From: Aplectana chamaeleonis
Taxonomy: Eukaryota; Nematoda; Chromadorea; Rhabditida; Cosmocercidae
Length of the DNA: 64,000 nucleotides
Assembly (NCBI GenBank): GCA_029168955.1
Contig: JAPDOI010001346.1
Coordinates: 62,001-126,000 of the forward strand
Direction of reading: 5' to 3'
This document shows, in pieces, positions 35,030 to 46,123 of this stretch. Under the pieces are notes generated by a model. It was not told where the DNA came from. It saw only the letters and a list, made by a program, of their open reading frames with translations, and ran no database searches. A program made the position numbers and the translations under genes. Position 1 is the first letter of the stretch. Each line of letters opens with the position of its first letter.

Positions 35030-35262
35030 AATGCGCCGAAGCATGTCGCGGTGCTATGTGGGAAGGGGGAGGGGAACCGTTGTATCGCATTTGGCCACGC
35101 CCATTTTTCCGAGCCGCAATGACTCCTGATTTTGGCAGGGGAGGGAAACCCCGGGTAGGTGCACAAATTTAAAGCGGCACAGTAAAATGGGCGTGGCAAA
35201 GTCCATCGCGCCGTAGTGCCCCCCCCCGCTTCCCACATAGCACCCATGTCGCTGTGCAGCGC
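35030..35262. mobile_element. Palindromic MITE with poly-G/C arms
   Basis: The left arm GGTGCTATGTGGGAAG plus GCCACGCCCATTTT pairs with the right arm AAATGGGCGTGGC plus CTTCCCACATAGCACC. It is flanked by GCGACATG-type repeats. There is no coding content. Confidence 0.8.
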
Positions 35263-36107
35263 ACTGCGACAGCGACGGGTTTCGCTGTCGCTGCGCACAG
35301 CGACATGACCGTGTGTCGCTAAAGTATACCATACGCCTTCGCGCTTTAGCAATCTGTTAAGATTTGGAGCTCATAACCGAGTGCTATACTACAATTGAAC
35401 TACCCAGACAGTTATAGAAATGATTGTCACTAATGAACAGAAAATACTCGAAGGTTCTTAACCTTTCGAGTCATCAAGGGATCATCTGTACTAAACTATT
35501 CATTATATATCCGCAAAAATATGCACATCTTGATTACTCACACAAAACAAGTATATAGGCAAGTATAATACAGTGTCGCCAAACAGATGACGCGACGAAT
35601 TGATACGCTCGACGAACCACTACTCTTTAGCTTACAGCCTGTCTCAATGTCAAAAAAGGAAAAAAGTGGTTAAAGTGGGTCGTGATCAGTGCAACACTGA
35701 GCCAAGGATGCCGCATGTGCGACCAGCAGCATGAAAACATCTACGCCGACTACGTAAACGCCACATCAGGAATGAATGAAAAACGGTAACGAGGAGCATG
35801 TACTAAACCACTAACCACGGATGCAGAGTAGAAATGAATTACATCTCTCGTAGAAGTTTCATCAACAGATAAGCAAAATTCATACTCGTCGTAAGTAAAA
35901 TACAAAACCAGTATATCGAACCGTGAAATGACTATCATTTCCATACATATATCTTCGCTCAACAAATGCACAAAACAGGTCGGACATCAGTTCAACAGCA
36001 TGGTGACCGAGTGGAGGCGGTGCGAAAAGTTAATTCACACATGCGATTTTTGATTTAATTTTTCGAAACTTTCACCAATTTCGGAAGCTGGAAACTACAG
36101 TTAGGTC
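35263..36107. other. No gene seen
   Basis: AT-rich intergenic DNA without recognisable frames or boundaries. Confidence 0.5.
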
Positions 36108-36292
36108 CGTGGCTCGTTTCCTCGAAAAAAAATTTAAATCTCAGTCGCGGCTGGCGCGGTGTTCGCGTGCGCCGATTCGCTAATCGCAGCTGATTAGCTT
36201 CTCAGCTTTCGGTGAGAGTTAAACTACCCACGCCAGCCGCGGGTGAGATTTAGATGTTTTTTTGGAGGAAACAAGCCATGGACGTAACTATA
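36108..36292. mobile_element. Palindromic MITE, family Q, copy 2
   Basis: Outer GGTCCGTGGCTCGTTTCCTC pairs with the inverted TTGGAGGAAACAAGCCATGG-type end. Inner AAATCTCAGTCGCGGCTGGCG-like sequence pairs with CGCCAGCCGCGGGTGAGATT. Confidence 0.83.
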
Positions 36293-36863
36293 CATGCCCG
36301 CCTACACCCGCCTCAAAAGTGATATTTTTCAATTCCTGCACTCCCTTGGGCGATGAGGTTTTTTTTTCGCGATTCGCAGCTTGAAACGGCTGTATATTTG
36401 ATTATTATCCACTTCTTTTTTTTACTACAACCGATTGAAAAGGTGATTCGTGCAAAAATAAAGATCCTCATTACTCTAGAGTAAGCCAGGGAATGGTAGC
36501 AGAGACTGAGCAATACCATAAAGGTAGCCGCGCTACATTTCGCATACGAAGAGGGCCCCGCCTTTTCGAGCTGATACATACGCAAGGTACCGGAGGACGA
36601 ATCGTAAAGTCTGTTCGAATCAGTGTCCACACACGCGGTCGGTGTGCCTGTCGAGGGTTGTCACGAAGTATTTTTTTCAACCATTTAAATCGATTAGCAG
36701 CAATGTTAGACGATTATTGAACCTTATCTCGGTCGGTTTTTTGCTGCTGGGTATGAGCTCGTCCGGAAAATACCTTCGCGACGGCCGCCTGACGCGCACG
36801 CGGACCGCATGGGCGGACAGTTCCATTCGTACTGACTCTACCTATCCTGAGCTACATAATGCC
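36293..36863. other. No gene seen
   Basis: Frames of up to 158 codons on both strands overlap one another; none shows a domain. Confidence 0.5.
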
Positions 36864-36867
36864 TTAA

Positions 36868-37330
36868 AGGCACAGTCCAGCCTCAACACCGATTTTACGT
36901 TTATGTGCTTATCTTGGAGAAAATTTCACGATGACCACAACGGTGTCTCCAACATCGCTCAGAACTCACTACGAACGGAGTTATGGCCCCCCAAAGAATT
37001 CGAATTTCAACGTCCAGAAATTTGCGGACGAGTTGTCTCAAGGCTGTTTTCTCCTATTATTCGCAGCTATCGCTCTGCAACGGGCCGCAATATAGAGCCA
37101 GACCGGATACAAATGTAGGAAAATAGATTTCAGCTTAAAATCAATCGCGCGGCTGCCCCCCCCAATGAGATCGGAAACTTGATGGTGAACACGCGCCTAT
37201 TTTCACTTTCTGCGGGCGTGGTCGACTTTTCCCTCGCTTAATTAAGCGCATTGAGATTTCGCACTTGGAAGGGTTGTTGCACGCTTAGGCCAGACTATAA
37301 CATCAAAGATTACCCTGAGGTTGGACTGCC
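36868..37330. mobile_element. TTAA-flanked MITE, family T2
   Basis: TTAA lies at 36864-36867 and 37331-37334. The ends are AGGCACAGTCCAGCCTCA and the complement of AGGCAGTCCAACCTCA. The internal segment CGGAGTTATGGCCCCCCAAA is shared with 32820-32860 and, more loosely, with the T1 copy at 9932. Non-coding. Confidence 0.85.
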
Positions 37331-39322
37331 TTAAAGACCACTACCGTCACTGTGATGTGGACAGTCTGGACCAGAAATAAGAGGAATAGAATAATGAAAA
37401 CTTGGAAAACGGTTTCGGCATGGGTGTTTTGCCGGGTTGCGGAAATCGGGTGTGAAACTCTCAAAATTGAGCGCAGATGGGGGGGGGCATTTTCAACGTA
37501 ATGAACAGCCGTTTCCCAGCTGCACTTTTAGAGGTTTCCGGAAAGCGTAAGGCTAAAAAACGCGCGAACTGCGGGCCTCGGAAAGCGAAATGCAAAACGC
37601 CGCTCATCCCTAATACCGAGGACGCTGCGACTATGTCAGCAGCATTGATAGGCAACAATTTTTAGCTAGGTGGTCCACCTCACTGAATAAGAAATAAGGG
37701 AAATAAGCCTTACAAGTAAAGTTACAAAAAATGGCTGAATTATGCAACACCACCCTTCAGGACGCTCTGATTCATCTGACAAAGGTTGAAACTTTTGCAT
37801 AGGAACTATAATTCTTCTTCTGGAACTATAAAACCCCAAATTCTTCAACCCTTTCTTCAAAAACAGATCATTAGACGCGACCCAGCACAGAGACGCTTTA
37901 AGAGAGAGTGCTACCGCTTTCCTCAACTTCCGTTCTAGAACTTCAAACAGAATTAGTATCTTCTGCGAAAGGTTGATGATAAAAATAAGGAAATCCCCGG
38001 CAGACGCCAACGAAAACAACTTCCGTCCACTAAAGGTTGATTATTAATCAATACATATTACTAGCCCAGAGTAGCGTGGACTTTTCACGGTGAGACGGGT
38101 TATACTGATACGTTTCGCTGCTGCATACTTACGCGGCAGGTCCGCTATTGAACAATTTCAAAATCTCACCAATTGCAGACAGCCGAAACACCAGCGGCAG
38201 CGAAACGCCGAAGTATAGCTAAGGCCTAATGAAAACTCTTGACAAGAGAACAGAATCAAGAAATTGCCTAAAAGGTGGCAGTCGTCTCCCGCCTACTTCG
38301 GTTTCGCGAAGTCATTGCCTGTTAACCTAAATTAAACTTCGTTTTCAAAATAAAAATCAATGCGACGTTTCGGGCAGAGAAACATGCAGGCTGCTCGAAT
38401 GACTGTCCGCCCACGCGGTCGGCGTGCGTGTCGAGCGGCCGACGCGGAGACACGTCTTGGACCTGTAAATCGATCAGCATGATTTTAGAGCGCATAATAA
38501 ATCGTATACCGGTCAGCTGACTGCAGTCGTAAAAAGGCTCGTCCGTAAAATGCCTCCGCGTCGGCTGTTCGACACGATCCCCAACCGCGTCGACTGACAG
38601 TCTCACTCAGACAGACTTCAAGTGCTGGTGACTACTGTAACAATCCTAAGGAATAAAGCGTAAAAAATGCTATTGACGCCGAAAATGCGGTGTCTGAACG
38701 TGCCGACGAACTCCTATGAACACGTTGCTGCCCGCTGGCCCGACTACTGATAATGATGAATTACTGATAGGCTCTTATGCTAGTTATTGCACATTACGCT
38801 ACATCATATCATTATCAATAGCCAATAGCGAGTAGACAGACGACACGCCCAAAAAAATTCATTTGCTTGCTTCGTCATCGTTTTTTAGGCCTCAATAGGA
38901 AATTTTCCAAAACTTTTTAATACGGCACTCTTACAATTTCTCACGGAAACTCTAGGCGCTGCAACAATTTCTATCGCGAATGCTGCTTTTCTTGGGATTT
39001 CTGACTCTTTTCAATGACCAGAGGAGCTTAGAAACTTTGAGATTGCAATTTTACATCTAACAAGGCACTGCCCCACCTATGTATCAAGGAGCGTTTTCTA
39101 TAATCCTAACCAAACCGAAACTGGCCTGTCCTGTTCAGAACACTAACTATCGATTGAACAAAACTAGAAAAAAACCGGGCGTCAAGTATAAGAATCTTCC
39201 GACTCAAAGTCAGTAATAATCCTTGCATTTCCGAGGAGCAAAACGAGTACAGCAGATGAAGCTCTGAATTTAAACAATAATCTATAGTGCACATAAATTT
39301 CACATCGGCGTGAACCCTGTCT
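37331..39322. other. Intergenic, 3' side of UBE2J2-like gene
   Basis: No gene is seen. At about 37600-37613 CCGCTCATCCCTA resembles the end of the hAT-type MITE at 30726, so a truncated copy probably lies to its left. Elsewhere, frames are short and unsupported. Confidence 0.5.
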
Positions 39323-42300
39323 CTAGTCCCCATCCGACAAGTCAATACATTCAGGCTGCGCAACAGGAACCTTTGGGCGCGAAGATGGGTGCAAGTCATG
39401 AGTTTCTGGGGCAGGAGCACGCCTTTTCAACAAGTTCTCTCTTGGGTGATTTGCAGGAACTAGAGTTCTCGGCGTCAGCACCATAGCTGCCCTCGTGACT
39501 TCCCTAAAGTCCTGAGCAGGAGATCCATCGGAACCACATTGCATCGAAGATTTGTTGTGCGATGACGACGATGCTGAAGATCCCGCAGAATCCTTAGTCG
39601 GTCTGCTGTCCAGATCATCCATGATGTTTGGAAACATAGACATAAATCCCGGACACTGAAAAATTGCACAGCATAATCATATGAATGAAGACTTGATAAC
39701 TTGGTCAATCATACCGCACGATTCCACGCTTTACTTTCAGCAGCCAACCTTCGACGCAGTTGAAACGGCGCATTGGCTACGCCGGCAGCATACGAATCCT
39801 CGTTCATGAAGCTATGCAGTCCAACCTGAAATCCGGGTGATTAATGAATGTAGACCAAGAAAAGGCTTTTTTGGAACTTGTCTGATTCGTATCAAGAAGT
39901 TTTATTTCGCTCCGGCGACACTCGGTTGGTTCAAAAGACACGCAGCGCCGCCACGCGCCGCTAACGCGAACTAGCCCCACTGGCCTGTGCAATTCGGAGA
40001 GGGAATGTAACGTCTCTACCTCCTATAGTTGTACACGAACGAAAGTTCGTTCGAAATTTCGTCGAACGAAATTTTTTCAAATTTCGTTCGTTCGAAATTT
40101 TTTCGAACGGAAATTTTTCAATTTTCTTTCGTTCGAAATTTCGTCGAACGGAAATTTTCTAATTTTCGTTCGTTTGAAATTTCGTCGAACGAAATTTTTT
40201 TAAATTTCGTTCGTTCGAAGTTTTTTCGAACAAATTTCGAAATTTTTGACAAATTTCGAAAAAAATCGAAATTTCGATTATTTTCGAATTTCGTTCGTTC
40301 GACCTCCGAAATTTCGAAAGTTTTTCGAAATTCGTTCGTTCAAAATATTTTCGAACAAAATTGTTTCAATTTTCGTTCGTTCAAAATTTTTTTCATTTTT
40401 CGTTTGTTCGAAAAGATTTCGAACGAAAAAATTTCGATTTTCGTTCGTTCGACATTTTTTCGAAATTGTACAACTATACTACCTACAGTAGCGAACAAAA
40501 GTCTTCGGACGACGACTTCGATTTCCTCGTTGAAAAATTCCCGCAGTCAGATTCAGCAACTTCTGTTATCATCAAGGCCTCAACAATATACACGGAGACC
40601 TTGAGGATAGCCAATGTCTGTTCTGGGATTGGATTTTTCATTGATAAATTAAAAGAGTTGGAAAACTCACTTTTGCATAATGGATACTCTTATTTTATGA
40701 ACGAATCATCATACCACCATTTGTTTGACTACCGACATGGTTCGGCTTTATCGATCCCATTTTGATCTGAACTCATTGGTTCTTCTCCCCCCCCCTCACT
40801 CTTGAACTCTTTTACCTTTTTTTTCACCATTTTCATACCTATTATTTCACGTAATATCCCATGTAGCTCTTTACCAACAGTTCTCGCTCAATTTTCTCTT
40901 CTCATTACTCTTTCTCATCGACAATTATGTTCCTCACTGAGAAGCCTCGGCAAAACTGTTTGGTAAAGTTCGTCTGCTGGTAGAGGCGAAACGGATTTCA
41001 TCAACTTCTATTTCCTCTACATTTATCTTTCCATCTCTTTCTTTTTTCGGACAAGGCCTTTCCGCGAATAATGCTTTTATACATATCTTGGCATGGCCTT
41101 AGCAAAACTTGATGAAACTTTAGTATGTTATGGGGCATCACAACTCTTGCTTTGCACGAACACAAGATGATATTTTGATGGTGCAGTTTTTTAATATAGA
41201 ATTTATTTCTGATTTCGTGGTAATATTTGAAATTTCGACCATTTCCTCAAAACATGGCTATTACAATTCCAAACCCGTGGCAGTTATTTGCCATTCTGAG
41301 GCCTTCGGGACCGTTGTATACCCTTGAATTGATCTCTATCAATGTTTTTTTTAGAAATGAAGTCGAAATAAAATTAGGCGATATTGCACCTATCAAGTAT
41401 CTCTCGTTGACGTTATAGAAAAAGAGCGAAATTCATGTACCACTTGTACTTTGTCGAAGCTTATGAAGCTCATATTTTGGAATGGTTATGGGACGACTAA
41501 TTTTAAAGAGATGAATTTCCAGAAAATTAACTCCAACCTGTTCAATTTTCGGTCTTCAGAGAAATTCTGATTAGAGACTATTTTCTCATAAAGTTATACA
41601 ACGGTTCGAAGACCTTCGAATGGCGAATAACTGCTACGGGTTTGAAATTGTAATAGCCATGTTTTGAAGGAACAGTTTTGTGGTAAAATAATACCACAAA
41701 ATGATAAAGAAGTTCGAGGAGTTAAGGTCTTTGAACACTGCACCTTAAAAACCTAATCTTGTGTGTGTGTGTAAAGCAAGAGTTGTGATGCCCTATAACA
41801 TACTAAAGTTTCATCAAGTTTCGCTAAGGCCAAACCAAGATATGTATAAAAGCATTATTCGCGAAATGGCCTTGTCCGAAGACTTATGTTCGCTACTGTA
41901 CGTGACTTAATGCGTCTCTCGAGTTTTCCAGAAAATATTTATGGCTTTAGAATCCTTTTACACGTGTTCACGATACAAACTGCCTTCGAGCTTCACCGGG
42001 AATCGAGAAGTCCAGCGCACATTGCAACCCCAACTACGAAAAACGGCTTAAAACAAGCTCTAAATATCCTCGTCCGGCCCTAAACTTACATTAAAGTTTC
42101 GAGGCGCCACGCCCACCCCCCTCAGCGACCATCGATCGGAGCTAATCACAGAAAAACGGACTTTTAGGGATTATCAAAGAAATACAATCTATTTCACCGT
42201 CTTCGGCTTGTAGGCAGTGTTCACGATGATTCTCGTTCCCGAGTTTTCCACTCAGAACAAGACGCTGGCCAGCAAGTGTCGCCAAGAAGAAACGACGAGA

Positions 42301-43671
42301 AACGCACTCAAACGTCTTATTTCAGTGACATTATTGTCTGACCTAGACTAGTTGTCCGGCTGGATGAACATGTTCGCGGTGGTTGTGCCCGTTGAAAAAT
42401 GGAAACATTCTAAACTGGAAGATTATTTTATGCAAAACAATATTAGCTAGGGTCCGAAGCAAAGAATAGAGCAACAGAAAGAAGATAATTGCAAAGGACG
42501 GGACCACAAAAGATTTGACAGTCAAAACAAACAGTTCCTGTGAGAGTAAAGGAGCGGGTGGAGAGAGAAGAGGGTCTCGTGTTCTTCTCGCGCGTTCTCT
42601 CGATTTCTTCGTCATTTCAGTTCTACTCGGGAAACAGACAATCGATTTAGCAATAATCTCAAAACTGAAGATTATCGTGAACACTGCCTTTAACAAGAGT
42701 TATAAGATAGTTCACCGAAAGTTGCAGTCCTAGATATATATCAATGAAGAGCGGTCGGTTTCAGATCGAAATGCATGAAGCTCATTGCAACCCAACCGCT
42801 CAAGCCGAAGGCGAACGCGCTGCAATGTGATTGATTCATATTGATCTCCAACTGACCGCTTCTCAGATCTGCAACTTTTGGTGGACTACACTATCGCTCC
42901 AGCCGCGAAGCGGCTGGAGAGGTTTGGTTTTGCCTAGGCCTTGTGATCACTTAGAATTTTATAAAATACATCCTTCACTTGTGTAGCCTCCAATCAGCTC
43001 AAAGGGTCGAAACAGTGATGTGTCCAAATGGTTCCCTTCCATACCTCCCCTATTAGGATAAATTGTACTCTTTCACTCGGCAGCTGGCATATGGGGTGGT
43101 CTACTTAACAACCAGCTGATACAAATAATCCTATCTGACAGAGTACTGTGCTTTGAAGCGAAATTAATCGCGAACGGCGACTAAAAAACAAACCAGAATA
43201 GCAGCCACGGTCCATCCTGGATTCCACGATTCGGGATGGTAATCAGAAATCGACAAGCACAGCCTCACACCAGTCTGGAACCTGGAAAAACGATTGCATG
43301 ATCTGCGACATGCATGCATGTTGAAAAAACAAACCTTCCATTAGGCGTCAGCATGCAGATCGCTGGAGGCTTCCACGGGAAATCCGGCTGGAAAACCATT
43401 TTACCGTAATAATAGCCACCTAAAAGAGGCACATCATACAACAACAATGGGGAACATGTATCAAGCTGAGCGTCATATTTTTTAGACATTTCCCACCTTC
43501 ATAAGGAGATTCTGGTGATCCCTTGATGACATAGTGCCAGTCCAGAATATTTTCATCGTCTGGAGTGGCTACGATTCCCTCAATGGGTTCACGGAGGAGG
43601 CGTTCGAAGTCACGCTGCAGGCGTCGAACCGCAAACTGGCTCGGGTTCGTAGGTGCATTAGGAAAATCCAT
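39323..43671 (-). CDS. UBE2J2-like E2 paralogue without membrane anchor
   Basis: Five exons join in phase: 43497-43671 (ATG), 43335-43419, 43194-43281, 39715-39825 and 39323-39655 (stop TAG). The product is 263 residues. UBC fold: RRLQRDFERLLREPIEGI, NILDWHYVIKGSPESPYEGG, the family TPNGRF motif, and catalytic Cys95 in [19 protein letters not shown]. Exon 4 (VGLHSFMNED...QLRRRLAAESKAWNRA) aligns with the anchored paralogue's GLLSFMND...[10 protein letters not shown]. Exon 5 is Ser-rich, contains LLKRRAP, has no hydrophobic segment and ends ECIDLSDGD. The E2 core looks intact; the lack of an anchor implies a soluble, possibly nuclear enzyme (inference). Exon 1 ends after YE with one base of Gly, exactly as in the gene at 32421. 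The exon 3 donor (GTTTGT) is weaker than the others. Confidence 0.88.
40024..40478. mobile_element. hAT-like element of TTCGTTCG repeats, copy 2
   Basis: The ends are TATAGTTGTACACGAACG and the complement ending GTACAACTATA. The flanking 8-mers are CTACCTCC (40016-40023) and CTACCTAC (40479-40486), 7 of 8 identical. The inside is the same TTCGTTCGTTCGAAATTT array as at 18819. The 191- and 134-codon frames over it are repeat artefacts. Confidence 0.85.
40486..41898. mobile_element. Tc1-like TIR element with fold-back arms
   Basis: TA-flanked ends: CAGTAGCGAACAAAAGTCTT at 40486 and the complement ending at 41898. From 41048 to about 41340 and from about 41590 to 41885 the arms are inverted copies (GCGAATAATGCTTTTATACA, ATGGCTATTACAATT). 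The left TIR is interrupted: TTCGGAC occurs at 40504-40510 and again at 41046-41052, consistent with a later insertion of about 535 bp between them. No transposase is recognised. Confidence 0.82.
42212..42689. mobile_element. TTAA-type MITE, family T1, copy 2
   Basis: The ends are AGGCAGTGTTCACGATGA and the complement of AGGCAGTGTTCACGATAA. TTAA is intact at the right (42690-42693) and degraded at the left. Lies in intron 3 of the UBE2J2-like gene. Confidence 0.82.
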
Positions 43672-46123
43672 TAGATGGCACCCTGTTCGCAGACCTATGG
43701 AGGCAAGAAAAATACAGGGAACTCATGTGACCCTTTTAGAGTCGTTTATAGTTGAGCCGCCGAACAGAGCAGTCAAATATGATCCTATGAAATCGACCAC
43801 GCGGCACAAAAAGTTTGCAGTAGAATATGCTCCCACTATAAACGACGCCTAACGCGGAAGTAGTTACGCCCTACTATCCCCTCGTAAAATTTGACAAAGT
43901 TACCAGACCCTGTTCAGGGAGTTTGAAAAACAAAGGTACAACATTGAAAAATGAAAAATACATGGCTGGTTCTTCGGGACTGTTCTGATCACGGGTGAAG
44001 CACTGAAGTCATTAGAATGCGCTTTAATTTCACACATTTGCTGATAATCTAATAATCCGCTATATGCATATAAACACAAAAGATATAGATGAGATAGCAA
44101 TCTCATGAGACGGAAGTAGAAAGTGTTCGCATAAATTTATCGTTTTCTATAATTAAATGGCAATCACAGCTCTATTGTTACATTTACGTTATTATCAATT
44201 CGCAAAGCAAATCTGAGAATAGACAACACCAAAATAAAACTGACAAAGCACAATGTAGGTTCAGATCTACCGTCGTCATTAGTCCCTAGCGATGATTAAT
44301 ATAGACCAGCGTAAATCCAACAATGAGTCACCACCGTTGTCGAGTTTCGGAAGCACATGATCTGAGATCACCCATAATTTTGTGGCAGGATTGGTTTCAG
44401 TCTCATGGAACAACACTTCAAATCTGGATTCAGTAGGCGTGAATCTGGGTTTACGCGAGGTGTCAGGCAAAGCGCGCACTTACTAGGTCTTACCTTACAA
44501 GTCCCGTGGGCTTATTTTCAGGTTGTTATAAATTTGTCTCGGATTGAGCTGAAAACGTTTGTCATGGGGTTGTTTTGGGTGCTAATTACGAATCTGAGGT
44601 CCATTTGTTAATATTTAGAAGCTCCGTCTGATTCGGTCCGCAGCTTCGAAACGGGGGAATTTTTGCTGGCAAAACCCGACTTTTGACGATTTCGAGAATG
44701 CTAAAATCATATCGCCTCAAAACTTGTACATAGGGGTTATGCGTGCTGCCTTTCACGAACCTGAAACCCGTTTATCGATTTTCGATAGTTTACGGTAGGT
44801 TACGGTGGATATACGGCAGCTCGGTCAAAGTTTCACAGGTTTTTTTACTCGAAATTTAACTATGTGTGTTATTTGGGACGCTAAACACAAATTTGAGGTC
44901 CTATTTTCGATTTTCGAAATGTTAAGGTAAGCAACGCCAGCAAAAAGGTATTATGCCTACTGCAACCTACAGCTAACCTAAGTCTGGCGAGGAATAGGCC
45001 CCAGATTCGGGCTCAGCGCCCTAAATAACCTCCACTTGTAAGTTTTGAGCCGAATCCAAGAATTTTTTTTCTGAACGCCCCAAAAATTCCCTGATGACTA
45101 GGTACCCTTACCTTTTTGTGAAGCAATGAAAATGCTATCTTTTGGAATCCCCGCACCCTCTTAGGGAATTTCAAGCGCAGATCATTCATGTCCTGTCGCA
45201 GACTTACAGCAACGACAAAATGGTTTTCCAAATCTCCACGGGAAGTTTAACGCAGCCCCTAGTTAGACAATTCATCTCTATCAAAGCGAACTGAACCGTT
45301 AGAGTCACTACAGACCGTCTGCAAAGTCACAATTGATTTTTAGTATTTTCCCGGGGATAGTAGCTAGGTGCCAAGGCAGCTAAGAAGCGCGTTCGGAGAG
45401 CAAAGACAGTCCGGCCACTATTTTCAGCGTAATTTAATCACAAAATCCTAATCCACAAGACTCTGTATGCTCTGTTACACCACTTTGACACATCAGTTGG
45501 CTCACAGGCGGACATTCGAAACCTAGCCTCAACCTGAGAGCAAAATTTACCTGTGTTACCGCGTGCGTGTGCTGCTTCGGCCTGCTGTCCGTGTGAGCAA
45601 AATGGGAGGCGCCTAGGAGCAGTTCGGCAGGTGAACGCGGCTCGCGCGAAAGAAGTCCGCTGCGTTCACGTCGACGCTGGAGCGATGTGGGTGACGCATT
45701 TAACCAGTCAAATTGCTCCCAGGCGCCTGCCATTTCGTGTACTCGGTCAACAAGCCTGCTGCTTCTTTTTCTTCTGCATACTCTCGCTGTCTCTTCTCTA
45801 GCTCCGCATATGCGCACAACGGAACAAATCGAATACACGGTTCACTACGAAAAACTTAAACCTCAATGCAAAATTTCTTCATGAGCGGTGGTAAATCTGA
45901 TACCCATTATGCAGGTCTAAAACTACTAAGATCAGTTCGCAGGACAGTAAAATACATAGAACAACTGGGATGGCTAAGGGTACTATCACAAGCGAAATTC
46001 TTCACAACAGCTTAGACAAAAAGCACAATATATAAATACTAAATTCTAACTAGTGAAACACAATAACTTAATATTAAAACTTTACACTTCTAGAAAAATT
46101 TCGAGAATATTGCGGCTTTGCTA
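43672..46123. other. Spacer between NECAP and the UBE2J2-like gene
   Basis: 2.5 kb without a supported gene. Two diverged direct repeats (about 44510-44610 and 44815-44915) share GAGGTCC...TTTTCGA-type sequence. CGAATCC and CAGCGCC.TAAATAACC near 45005-45055 recur at about 30985-31020 inside the hAT-type MITE, so old MITE debris is likely. The 134-codon minus frame at 45434-45838 has no domain. Confidence 0.5.

Noticed and set aside
45434..45838. 134-codon minus-strand ORF between NECAP and the UBE2J2-like gene
   Set aside because: No domain, no start or splice context, and short complementary frames are open as well.
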